Of a stretch of DNA of 64,000 nucleotides, positions 47,277 to 57,650 are shown in pieces. The notes under the pieces are model-generated. The model was not told the DNA's origin and did no database searches. It worked only from the letters and a program-made list of their open reading frames with translations. Origin of the DNA: DASUPK01 sp963801055 (GTDB lineage: Bacteria > Actinomycetota > Thermoleophilia > Solirubrobacterales > 70-9); the NCBI GenBank assembly GCA_963801055.1, contig CAWDDE010000001.1, positions 620,001-684,000 on the forward strand, written 5' to 3'. Both the position numbers and the translations under genes were made by a program. The stretch's first letter is position 1; each line of letters starts with the position of its first letter.

Positions 47277-47714
47277 ATGGAGTTCGACAACTCGTTCACC
47301 GTCCAGAAGCCCCTCGACGAGGTCTGGAACACGATGGTCGACCTCGAGCGCGTTGTGCCGTGTGTCCCGGGGGCCAGGGTCATCGAGAAGACGGGCGACA
47401 GCGCCGTCAACGCCGAGGTCAAGATCAAGCTCGGCGCGATGTCGATGAACTACTCCGGGCCCGCCGAGATCGTCGAGCAGGACGACTCCGCGCATCGGGC
47501 CGTGATGAATGCGCGGGCGAAGGAGGCGGGGGGACAGGGCAATGCCGACGCCAGGGTCTCGATGCAGCTGTCGGGGAGCGGGGACGCGACGGAGGTCGCG
47601 CTCCACTCACAGATCAACGTCACCGGCAAGGCGGCGCAGATGGGGGAGGGAGTGATCGCCGCCGTGACCGAGGGGATGATCAAGGAGTTCTCAGAGAACC
47701 TGGCGAAGCTCTGA
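47277..47714 (+). CDS. coxG: CoxG (SRPBCC-fold CO dehydrogenase subunit G)
   Basis: 145 residues. MEFDNSFTVQKPLDEVWNTMVDLERVVPCVPGA is the standard CoxG opening, followed by KIKLGAMSMNYSGPAEIVEQD and GKAAQMGEGVIAAVTEGMI. CoxG proteins are helix-grip (START-like) proteins linked to membrane attachment of CO dehydrogenase and electron delivery to quinone. It lacks the long linker and C-terminal membrane helix of some homologues, so here membrane attachment may need another protein. GAAGAGG ribosome site before ATG. First gene of the CO dehydrogenase region. Confidence 0.9.
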   Translation: MEFDNSFTVQKPLDEVWNTMVDLERVVPCVPGARVIEKTGDSAVNAEVKIKLGAMSMNYSGPAEIVEQDDSAHRAVMNARAKEAGGQGNADARVSMQLSGSGDATEVALHSQINVTGKAAQMGEGVIAAVTEGMIKEFSENLAKL

Positions 47715-47727
47715 CGTTCCCGGCGTC

Positions 47728-47758
47728 CTTGAACGCTCAAGGCCGGTTGTAATACTGT
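47728..47758 (+). promoter_or_regulatory. Candidate promoter and operator before the small membrane-protein cluster
   Basis: TTGAAC (47729-47734), 18 nt, TACTGT (47753-47758) is a good sigma-70-type promoter. The -35 sits within the inverted repeat CTTGA-ACGC-TCAAG (47728-47741), a plausible operator. The -10 ends 6 nt before an ATG at 47765 that opens a 12-codon frame (MGGTAGVEAMEC) ending within the start of the next gene, so a leader peptide or a shifted start is possible. Confidence 0.5.
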
Positions 47759-47796
47759 CGCGACATGGGCGGTACCGCTGGTGTTGAGGCAATGGA

Positions 47797-48057
47797 ATGC
47801 TGATCGGTGCTGACACCACCTCCTGGTACATCGGCTTGGGACTCGGGGCCGTGGTGGTGGTCGTTGCGGTGATCATCGTCGGCACCATCCTGGTTCTCGC
47901 CAACCGGATCGCCGGCCAGGCGGAAGCAGCTAACGAAGCGGTCGAGGTGGTCCGCTCGCAGACCGACCAGCTCGGCGGCATCGCCAAGATCAACGATTCA
48001 GGCGTCAGGATCCTCCACGCGGCTCGGGCGCTCAGAAAGGCGGCCGTCGGGCACTGA
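47797..48057 (+). CDS. Small single-helix membrane protein, cox cluster (1 of 5)
   Basis: 86 residues. An N-terminal membrane helix (GLGAVVVVVAVIIVGTILVLA) follows about 13 outside residues; the cytoplasmic part is helical with AGQAEAANEAVEVVRSQTDQ, INDSGVRILHAARALRKAA. No known domain recognised. Its stop overlaps the next start (TGATGG). ATG start at 47797, with weak GAGGCAATGG upstream. Lies between coxG and coxM in the direction of transcription, so a role with CO dehydrogenase at the membrane is inferred only from position. Confidence 0.65.
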   Translation: MLIGADTTSWYIGLGLGAVVVVVAVIIVGTILVLANRIAGQAEAANEAVEVVRSQTDQLGGIAKINDSGVRILHAARALRKAAVGH

Positions 48058-48356
48058 TGGACGTCGTGGTCGCCCTGGCCAGCTCCGAGCGCACCCTCTG
48101 GTACGTGACGCTCGCGGTGGGCCTGGTGGTGGCCCTGGTGGTGGCGGGCATGCTCTTATGCTGCTCGATCTGCTCGGGAGGATTCAGAGCAGCGGTCACG
48201 GGCCTGCTCGGCTCGGCTGGGAAGGTCGCGGAGAACACGTCGAACATCCCGCAGCTCGAGGCGACCGCGCCGGTGCTCGAGCAGATCGCCGCCGAAGGGG
48301 TGGTCCAGGACGGCTACATGAACGCGCTCTCGCAGGGCTACGGAGAGCCCGAATGA
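48057..48356 (+). CDS. Small single-helix membrane protein, cox cluster (2 of 5)
   Basis: 99 residues. One membrane helix near the N-terminus (YVTLAVGLVVALVVAGMLLC) ends in CCSICSGG, three cysteines at the membrane edge that could be acylated or bind metal. The rest is polar and probably helical (ENTSNIPQLEATAPVLEQIA). Shares architecture but no obvious sequence with its neighbours. Its stop overlaps the next ATG as ATGA. Confidence 0.65.
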   Translation: MDVVVALASSERTLWYVTLAVGLVVALVVAGMLLCCSICSGGFRAAVTGLLGSAGKVAENTSNIPQLEATAPVLEQIAAEGVVQDGYMNALSQGYGEPE

Positions 48357-48631
48357 GCACCTCGCTGCTGATCGTGCTGAGCGTGGCCGAGGCCGTCGTC
48401 CTGGTCGTCGTGCTGGCGCTGGCGCTGATCGAGATCCGCCGCCGGCTCGACTCGATCGCGAATGACCTCAATGATCTGGGCGCCGCACTGACCAGCGTGG
48501 AGGCGGAGCACCTGCGCCCGCTGCGCCCCGCGGTGGAGGCGATCAACGCCCAGTTCGACGGGATCATCGGCCTGATGCCCTCGGTGGCCAAGAAGGCGGC
48601 GATCGTCGCGGAGCACGTGGAGAAGCGATGA
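48353..48631 (+). CDS. Small single-helix membrane protein, cox cluster (3 of 5)
   Basis: 92 residues. N-terminal helix LLIVLSVAEAVVLVVVLALALIEI (split at the membrane edge), then a long amphipathic helix RRRLDSIANDLNDLGAALTS and HLRPLRPAVEAINAQFDGII, reminiscent of coiled-coil or DUF948-type proteins. Overlaps both neighbours by 4 nt, showing tight operon structure. Confidence 0.68.
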   Translation: MSTSLLIVLSVAEAVVLVVVLALALIEIRRRLDSIANDLNDLGAALTSVEAEHLRPLRPAVEAINAQFDGIIGLMPSVAKKAAIVAEHVEKR

Positions 48632-48887
48632 CGCTCTGGTGGATCGGAAACGTCGTCCTGCTTCTCGTGATCGTGCCCGTCGTGGTGATCCTGCTGCGAG
48701 GCGTGCTCAATGCGGCCAAGGCGGTCACGGCCGCGCGGTCGACGGGCTTCGACCGGTTGCGGAAGCCGCGTCGAAGGACCTCGACGCCGTGGAGCTGCTC
48801 AACACGACCCAGGAGCAGGTCAGCCAGACGGTCGCCGTGGTCGCGAACTACGGCGGCTCCCTCGACACGATCCTCGAGGACGCCTGA
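48628..48887 (+). CDS. Small single-helix membrane protein, cox cluster (4 of 5; one frame break)
   Basis: About 86 residues when joined. N-terminal WWIGNVVLLLVIVPVVVILL helix, then AAKAVTAARSTGFDRL; after a frame change near 48755-48765 it continues AASKDLDAVELLNTTQEQ and VAVVANYGGSLDTILEDA. Helical C-terminal part as in the previous protein. Stop lies 1 nt before the next ATG. Confidence 0.62.
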
Positions 48888-48888
48888 G

Positions 48889-49498
48889 ATGGAGCCCGCC
48901 GCCGTAGTCACGCTGATCGCGGTCGTCCTGGTGATCCTGGCGCTGGTCGTCTACCTGGTCGCCGTGATCCTCGAGCTGCGGAAGATCACCGCCGGGCTTG
49001 ACGCGGTGATCGACTCGGTCGGCGAGCATCGTCGAGCAAGAGCGAGCCGGTGAACGGTGTCGTGGAGGCGATCAACAAGGACCTCTCCGCGGGCACGGAT
49101 CTGCTCGAGGGTCTGCTCGACAAGAAGGCGGGCCAGGATGACGCCGCCGGACTGGTCGAGTCGGTGTTCCCAGGGGCCGGCGCGTCCGTGCTCGAGCGTC
49201 AGGGCAGGACCGGCGAGGTGAAGAACATCGACGAGGTGTACACGAGGGGCGCGGTGCAGCTGGCGCGGCTCGGACGGGAGAGCCCGCTCGGCGCGGGGCG
49301 CGATGTCGGGTGCCGCACTCAGGGACCCGACCAACTCCAGCGCCGCGGCGCGCTCGATCTACAGCCAATCCGAGCAGCCCCGTCGCCGATGAGCCCGGAG
49401 GGCCCAGGCACCAGCCCAGGTCCCCGGTGATCGGCACCGAGGCCCCTGCAGATGGCGACTCAGCGTCGGACAAGTCGAAGGCGTCGGATGGTGAGTAG
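48889..49498 (+). CDS. Small single-helix membrane protein, cox cluster (5 of 5; frame breaks)
   Basis: About 200 residues when joined, the longest of the set. N-terminal helix VVTLIAVVLVILALVVYLVAV, then ILELRKITAGLDAVIDSVGE, VVEAINKDLSAGTDLLEGLL, a central region with KNIDEVYTRGAVQLARLGRE, and an acidic low-complexity tail (PADGDSASDKSKASDGE). Frame changes near 49025, 49300 and 49388. An alternative stop is TGA at 49390-49392. Ends 18 nt before coxM. Confidence 0.58.
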
Positions 49499-49516
49499 AA
49501 GGCGGGAGGTTCTCTA

Positions 49517-50393
49517 GTGCAGACCCCCGGACCAATCGAGTACGAGCGGGCGACCAGCGTCCAGAACGCGATCGAGCTGCTCGAGCAGCTACGGACCCGA
49601 GACCCGCATCCTGGCCGGCGGACACAGCCTGCTGCCGATGATGAAGCTGCGGCTCGCGAACCCCGAGCGGCTGATCGACATCAACGAGCTCGAGGAGCTC
49701 TCCTACATAAGGGAGGCGGACGGCGAGATCCGGATCGGGGCGATGACCCGCCACCGCGAGCTGCTCGAATCGGAGCTGCTGGCCCGGCATTTCCCGGTCT
49801 TCATCGACGCCGAGACGGTGATCGCCGATCCTCCGGTGCGGAACCGCGGCACGATCGGCGGCTCGCTGGCCCAGGCCGATGCCGCAGAGGACCTCTCCGC
49901 CGTCTGCTCGGCGCTGAAGGCGAACGTCGTGATCGCCGGCTCGGATGGCGAGCGCGTCGTCTCGATGGAGGACTTCCACGTCGGCCCCTACATGACCGCG
50001 ATCCAGGACGGCCAGATCCTGACCGAGATCCGTCTGCCCCTGAGGCCGGGCGGCGGCAGCGCCCACGAGAAGGTCGAGAGGCGGGCCGGGGATTGGGCGA
50101 TCGTCGCGGTGTCCGCCGCTCTCTGGATGGAGGGTGGCAGGATCGCCGACGCCGGGGTGGCGCTCAGCGCGGCCGGACCGACCACGATCCACGCGACCCG
50201 CTCCGAGGAGCTCCTGCGGGGCAAGGATCCCTCGGAGGAGCTGTTCGCCGAGGCGGCCGCACTGGCGTCGGAGGACTGCTCTCCGATCGCGGACGGGCGC
50301 GGTCCAGTCGATTACAAGCGCCACCTCGCCGGCGTGCTCACCAAGCGCGCTCTGGGGCGAGCCGCGGAACGCGCCTCGAACCAGGAGGGCTGA
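49517..50393 (+). CDS. coxM: CO dehydrogenase medium (FAD) subunit (one frame break)
   Basis: About 291 residues when joined. The FAD pyrophosphate motif AGGHSLLPMMKLRLA and second motif NRGTIGGSLAQADAAEDL are present, with EKVERRAGDWAIVAVSAAL typical of CoxM/XDH-B C-terminal domains. One extra base near 49598-49605 splits the first motif. GTG start 49517. It accepts electrons from the 2Fe-2S subunit. Followed directly (0 nt gap) by coxS. Confidence 0.93.
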
Positions 50394-50870
50394 ATGGAAG
50401 TCACCGTCAAGGTCAACGGCGAGCAGGTCACGCGGGAGATCGAGCCCGCCCTCCTGCTCGTTCACTTCCTGCGGGACACGCTCGGCCTGACGGGGACACA
50501 CTGGGGCTGTGACACCTCCAACTGCGGCGCCTGCGTCGTGCATCTCGACGGACGGCCGGTGAAGTCGTGCACCACGCTCGCGGCGAGCTGCGACGGGCAC
50601 GAGATCCGCACGATCGAGTCCATGGAGGTCAACGGCCGGCTCGATCCGGTCCAGCAGGGCTTCCACGAGGAGCACGGCCTCCAGTGCGGTTTCTGCACGC
50701 CCGGCATGATCATGACCGCCAGGGCCCTGCTGGACGAGAACCCGGACCCGTCAGAGGCCGAGATCCGAACCGCGATCTCGGGCGCGATCTGCCGCTGCAC
50801 CGGCTATGCCAACATCGTCAGAGCTGTGCGCTGGGCCGCAGAGCACGAGTCCGTCGAATCGAGGAGATGA
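50394..50870 (+). CDS. coxS: CO dehydrogenase small (2x[2Fe-2S]) subunit
   Basis: 158 residues, intact. Plant-type cluster GCDTSNCGACVV plus Cys in VKSCTTLA, and second cluster QCGFCTPGMI with CRCTGYANIV, all eight cysteines in place. It carries electrons from the molybdenum site of CoxL to FAD in CoxM. ATG follows the coxM stop at once. Confidence 0.96.
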   Translation: MEVTVKVNGEQVTREIEPALLLVHFLRDTLGLTGTHWGCDTSNCGACVVHLDGRPVKSCTTLAASCDGHEIRTIESMEVNGRLDPVQQGFHEEHGLQCGFCTPGMIMTARALLDENPDPSEAEIRTAISGAICRCTGYANIVRAVRWAAEHESVESRR

Positions 50871-50872
50871 GA

Positions 50873-53246
<2,374 letters not shown>

Positions 53247-53252
53247 GCCCGC

Positions 53253-54611
53253 GTGCTTGAGCTCGACAGGATCGATCTTCCCGCTCTGGCAACGGCGCTC
53301 GGCCAGCGGCTCCGCGCGGCCGGCGTGCCCACCACACCTGGGCGTGCGTCGCGCTTCGCGCAGGCGGTCGCCCTCGTCGCCCCGGTCAGGCGAGCGGAGC
53401 TGTACTGGACCGCACGATCAGTGTTCGTGTCCTCGCAGACCCAGCTGCCGACGTTCGATCGTGTCTTCGCCGCGGTGTTCGATCCTGCCCTGGAGCCCGA
53501 CGAGGAGCGCGGCGACCCTTACTCGCCACCGCTGAGCTCCGCACGGAGCAGCGACCGCCCGCCGCTTCCAGAGGCCCGGCCGGTGCCCGGGGAAAGCCAC
53601 GCTGCGGAGGGCGGCGGCATGCGCGGCACGGGGGCAACGCCCAGAGACGACCGCGAGGCGCGCGAGGTCGAGGTCCCGCTGGCGATCGCGAGCGAGGAGG
53701 AGCGACTGCAGGAAGAAGAGCTTCGAGGCGCTCGATCCAGACGAGCACGAGCGGATCCGGCGTCTGATGGCGGCCCTCGAGCTCGCCGCCCCGCAGCGCC
53801 GCTCCAGGAGGAGGCGCCGCGCGAGGCGCGGCGAGCACCTCGACCTCCGCCGCACGCTGCGCGCCAGCCTGCGTACGGGCGGCGACCCGATGACGCTTGC
53901 CAGCCGCACCCGGCGCACGAAGCCGCGGCGCCTCGTGCTGCTCTGCGACATCTCCGGATCGATGGAGCCGTATGCACGGGCCTACCTGCACCTCCTCACC
54001 TCGGCGGTCGCGAGCGGCGCCCCGGCCGAAGCGTTCGTCTTCGCCACCCGCCTCACGCGCCTCACCCGTGCGCTCGGCGGGCGCAACCCCGATGCGGCGA
54101 TTCAGCGGGCCGTCGCCACGGCTCCGGACTGGTCGAGCGGAACGAGGATCGGAGAGGCGCTGCGGACATTCAACGACCGCTACGGGCGCAGGGGCATGGC
54201 GAGGGGCGCAGTGGTGGTGATCCTCTCCGATGGCTGGGAGCGCGCGGACCCGGCTCTCGTCGGTCGCGAGATGGAGCGCCTCGCGCGACTGGCCCATCGG
54301 ATCGTCTGGGTCAATCCCCGCGCCGCGGCCCCGGGCTTCTCTCCCGGAGTCGGTGGGATGGCGGCCGCGCTGCCGCACTGCGACGCTGTGGTCAGCGGCC
54401 ATTCGCTCGAGGCCATGACGAGGTCGCCGAGGCGATCGCGACCGGTGACTGCTCCGCCGAAGATCGCTTTGACGGGCGAGCGGGAGCCCGCTGGAGCCGC
54501 CGAGCGACTCATGGCCCAGCGCCGAGCGAACCGAGGCGCAGCGGCCGGTACCCATGCCGAGCGGCTACGGGCCCAAGCGGGGGAGGACCACCCATTGACC
54601 AAGCACGATGA
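53253..54611 (+). CDS. coxE: CoxE-type VWA-domain maturation protein (frame breaks)
   Basis: About 450 residues when joined. N-terminal helical part (LGQRLRAAGVPTTPGRASRF, AELYWTARSVFVSSQ) and a VWA domain with MIDAS motif LLCDISGSMEPYARAYLHLL, VFATRLTRLTRALGG and VVVILSDGWERADP, ending ALPHCDAVVSGHSLEAM. CoxE works with the AAA+ protein CoxD to mature the Mo-Cu site. Frame changes near 53715, 53810-53830 and 54418. The C-terminal end is uncertain because of the last break. Confidence 0.87.
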   Translation: MLELDRIDLPALATALGQRLRAAGVPTTPGRASRFAQAVALVAPVRRAELYWTARSVFVSSQTQLPTFDRVFAAVFDPALEPDEERGDPYSPPLSSARSSDRPPLPEARPVPGESHAAEGGGMRGTGATPRDDREAREVEVPLAIASEEERLQEEELRGARSRRARADPASDGGPRARRPAAPLQEEAPREARRAPRPPPHAARQPAYGRRPDDACQPHPAHEAAAPRAALRHLRIDGAVCTGLPAPPHLGGRERRPGRSVRLRHPPHAPHPCARRAQPRCGDSAGRRHGSGLVERNEDRRGAADIQRPLRAQGHGEGRSGGDPLRWLGARGPGSRRSRDGAPRATGPSDRLGQSPRRGPGLLSRSRWDGGRAAALRRCGQRPFARGHDEVAEAIATGDCSAEDRFDGRAGARWSRRATHGPAPSEPRRSGRYPCRAATGPSGGGPPIDQAR

Positions 54612-54622
54612 AAGGACTCGAG

Positions 54623-55098
54623 ATGGCTGAGGACGGCACCTATCGCGCCGTGTTCCTCCGAATGCATCCGACCGGAAAGGCGGTTCTCAGCCTCAGCGAA
54701 GCGTCGCAGGGTGAGGAGGCGAAGCTCGCCGGGATCGCCGCCGAGGAGCTCGGCATTCCGCCCGAGGACATCAAGGTCGTGCACGAGGACACCGACCGCT
54801 TCGGTGAGGGAAACAGCTTCAGCAACCGCCCGAGCGATGTCGTCGGCGAGAACGTGGCGATCACCGCGCGCAAGCTGCGAGACAAGGCGCAGATCGTGGC
54901 CGGCTCGATGCTCGGCACCTCGCCCGACTCCCTACCTTCGACAACGGCCACTGGGCGGCGGGGGGCGGTTCCGAGGGGGTCAGGATCCAGGAGGTCGCGC
55001 TCCACACCTTCGGCGGCTTCGAGCTTCCGGATGGGATCGAGGGCTCTCTGGACGCCCAGACGACCTACCGGGTCGGGGCCGTGCAGGCGGCCGGATAG
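54623..55098 (+). CDS. Stand-alone fragment homologous to the central part of CoxL (one frame break)
   Basis: About 158 residues when joined. TGKAVLSLSEASQGEEAKLA, IAAEELGIPPEDIKVVHEDT and ITARKLRDKAQIVAGSMLGT closely parallel CoxL of this locus (SGKAVLSISAQTQGQGHETT, VAEELGISPDDIQVRHGDT, ARRVRDKARLIAAGMLESS). The match runs to LPDGIEGSLDAQTTY against LPEGVEGGLDGQSVY and then ends in a stop. It has its own AAAGGA site before ATG 54623. It lacks the AYRCSFR loop and the catalytic Glu, so it cannot be an oxidase. It may be a decayed duplicate or a repurposed structural domain. Confidence 0.75.
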
Positions 55099-55148
55099 GC
55101 CCAGGCCGACCGGGGCCCGCGAGTACCCTTGCTCGGAGGGATTCCAGA

Positions 55149-56112
55149 TGCCCGCAGGAGACGGAGAAGGCGCGATGCAGGCGCCCGTTCGTGGCGGCCA
55201 CCGTCGTGCGGGCGCAGAGCCCGACCAGCGTCAGGGCCGGCGACTCGGCGATCGTGCGCCCGGACGGCGCGATCGAGGGGTTCGTCGGGGGCACCTGCGC
55301 GGAGGCGTCGGTCCGCCTCTACTCGCTGCGTGCGATGGAGAGCGGCGAGCCCCTGCTGCTGCGCATCCTGCCCGGCGCGGCCGAGGGGGAACCCGAGGCC
55401 GAGGAGGGCTCCGTGACGGTCAAGAACCCTTGCCTGAGCGGCGGCGCGCTCGAGGTCTTCCTCGAGCCGCACCTGCCGGCGCCGACGATGCAGGGTCGTC
55501 GGCTCGGCGCCGATCGCGATCGCGCTGGCCGACCTGGCGGGGCGGGTGGGATATGCGGTCGAGTCCGGGCCGGCGGAGCTGGCCCGACCCAGCGCGGACG
55601 ACGCCGCGGTGATCGTGGCCTCACACGGCCACGACGAGGAGCGGGTGCTCACCGAGGCGCTTCGGTCGGGAGTCCCGTACGTGGCCCTGGTCGCCAGCGA
55701 GGTTCGCGGCCGCGCCGTGCGCGAGTCGCTCGACGTTTCCGAGCAGGAGCGCGCTCGCCTGCACACGCCGGCGGGACTCGAGATCGGCGCGGAGACGCCG
55801 GAGGAGATCGCGCTCGCGATCCTCGCGGAGATCGTCGCCCTGAGACCGAAGGGCGAGGCGAGCCGGGCGCCGAAGCCCCGGGCCGCCGGGATCGAGGAGG
55901 TCCCGGCCGAGTCACCCGTCCGAGTCCCAGCCGAGCCGGTGCCGGTCGTCCTCTCGACCGAGACCGCCATCGATCCGGTCTGCGGCATGGAGGTCGCGGT
56001 CAGCGAGGCGAGCATTCAGCTCGAGCGCGATGGGGAGATCCACTACTTCTGCTCCGAGGGCTGCCGCGACACCTTCAGCGCCCAGGGCGTTCCGGATGGC
56101 GCGGCGCACTGA
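55149..56112 (+). CDS. XdhC/CoxF-like maturation protein with C-terminal YHS domain (frame breaks)
   Basis: About 320 residues when joined. XdhC N-terminal part (PFVAATVVRAQSPTSVRAGD, EGFVGGTCAEASVRLYSLRA) and Rossmann part (ADDAAVIVASHGHDEERVL, GVPYVALVASEVRGRA). After a Pro/Ala-rich linker comes a YHS domain, AIDPVCGMEVAVSEASIQLE then GEIHYFCSEGCRDTFSAQ, with three cysteines placed as in copper-handling YHS/TRASH domains. CoxF-type proteins help install copper in CO dehydrogenase, so a fused metal-binding domain is apt. Frame changes near 55187 and 55495-55510. GTG/ATG start region uncertain; ATG 55149 used. Confidence 0.83.
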
Positions 56113-56750
56113 GCCGTTCGTCACCGGGCTCGTGCTCGCCGCCGGCGGCTCGCGCCGGCTCGGCGAGCCGAAGCAGCTGCTGCCCTACGGCTCGGGCACG
56201 CTCCTCGACCACGCCCTCGAGACCGCCCGGGCGAGCGGGTTCGATCAGCTGATCGTCGCGCTCGGCGGCAGCTCCGCGGAGGTCCGCCGCCGGGTCGATC
56301 TCTCGGGTGCCGATGTGGTGGAGAACCCCGGACTTCGGCGAGGGTTGCTCCTCGTCGATCGCCGCCGGGCTGAGCGCGATCGATCCGCGCGTCGGAGCTG
56401 ATGGTCCTGATGCTGGGCGATCAGCCCGGCGTGACGCCCCGCGAGCGTTCGTGCTCTGATCGCCGGCTGCGACGAGGGCACCGTCGCTGGCCGCGTGCCT
56501 CTACGACGACGGTCGCGGCCACCCGCTCGCCTTCGGCAGGAGCTCTGTTCGGTGATCTGCGGGAGCTGCACGGCGACAAGGCGGTCTGGAAGCTGATGGA
56601 TCGCCGGCTCCGACGAGGTGGTCGAGGTCAGGGTACCCGGTCCGATCCCGCGCGGACGTCGACACGCGCGAGGACTACGAGGCCGTCCTGGCGGAGGTCG
56701 GGGAGCTCGGCATGAGCGACGCCGTCCGCCCAGGCGCCGAGACCCGGTGA
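56096..56750 (+). CDS. mocA: MocA-type molybdenum cofactor cytidylyltransferase (frame breaks)
   Basis: About 215 residues when joined. Nucleotidyltransferase start TGLVLAAGGSRRLGEPKQLL, ALETARASGFDQLIVALGGS, then DGLVLMLGDQPGVTPE-like sequence and the C-terminal GDKAVWKLMDRRS. CO dehydrogenase uses molybdopterin cytosine dinucleotide, so MocA (CTP) is preferred over MobA (GTP), and LAAGGSRRLG fits MocA better than MobA's LAGG. At least four frame changes between 56335 and 56660. Overlaps the XdhC-YHS gene and coxD. Confidence 0.8.
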
Positions 56751-57634
56751 GCGCCGCCGTTCCCGACATCGAGTCCCTCAAGCAGCGGCTGGACGCCGTC
56801 GACTACCTGGCCGACGACGGGCTCGCCACGGCGCTGTTCCTCTCGCTGCGCCTGCCGCAGCCGCTGCTGCTCGAGGGCGAGGCCGGCGTCGGCAAGACCG
56901 AGGCCGCCAAGGCCCTGGCGGCAGCGCTGGGCACCGAGCTGATCCGGCTGCAGTGCTACGAGGGCATCGACTCCTCCGAGGCGCTTTATGAGTGGAACTA
57001 CCCGCGGCAGCTTCTCCGGATCCGCTCGTCCGAGGCGACGCGGCGGCGAGTTCGCCGAGGAGGAGCTCTTCGGCAGGGAGTTCCTGACGCCCCGCCCGCT
57101 GCTGCAGGCGATCGAGCACCAGGGGCCGATGCCCGCGGTCCTGCTGGTCGACGAGCTGGACCGAGCCGACGACGACTTCGAGGCGTTCCTCTTCGAGATG
57201 CTCGCGGAGTCCAGCGTCACGATCCCCGAGATCGGCACGATCCGGGCGACGCATCCGCCGGCCGTGATCCTGACCTCGAATCGCACCCGCGACCTGCACG
57301 ATGCGCTCAAGCGCCGCTGCCTGTACCACTGGATCGACTATCCCGAGCCCGGCGCGCGAGGTCGAAATCGTCCGCCGCCGCGTGCCGGGGACGGCGGAGG
57401 AGCTCGCGACCGAGGCGGCCGAGGCGGTCCGCCGCCTGCGCTCAGAGCGATGTTCAGAAGCCGCCGGGGATCGCCGAGACGATCGACTGGGTCGCCGCCC
57501 TGGAGCTGCTCGGGGTCGATCATCTCGACGCCTCGGCGGCGGAGCGGACCCTGGGCTCGGTGCTGAAATACCGTGATGACCAGGAGCAGATCATCGAGCA
57601 GGGACTCGATCGGCTGGTGGGCACGGATGCCTGA
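56747..57634 (+). CDS. coxD: CoxD-type MoxR AAA+ ATPase (frame breaks)
   Basis: About 294 residues when joined. Walker A LLEGEAGVGKTEAAKALAAA, YEGIDSSEALYEWNYPRQLL, Walker B PAVLLVDELDRADDDFEAFL, sensor 1 PAVILTSNRTRDLHDALKRR and CLYHWIDYPEP. CoxD promotes sulfuration and copper insertion at the Mo site of CO dehydrogenase with CoxE. Frame changes near 57040-57050, 57358 and 57450. GTG 56747 overlaps the MocA stop as GTGA. Confidence 0.9.
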   Translation: MSAAVPDIESLKQRLDAVDYLADDGLATALFLSLRLPQPLLLEGEAGVGKTEAAKALAAALGTELIRLQCYEGIDSSEALYEWNYPRQLLRIRSSEATRRRVRRGGALRQGVPDAPPAAAGDRAPGADARGPAGRRAGPSRRRLRGVPLRDARGVQRHDPRDRHDPGDASAGRDPDLESHPRPARCAQAPLPVPLDRLSRARRARSKSSAAACRGRRRSSRPRRPRRSAACAQSDVQKPPGIAETIDWVAALELLGVDHLDASAAERTLGSVLKYRDDQEQIIEQGLDRLVGTDA

Positions 57635-57650
57635 GGAGGAGGGACGCTGG

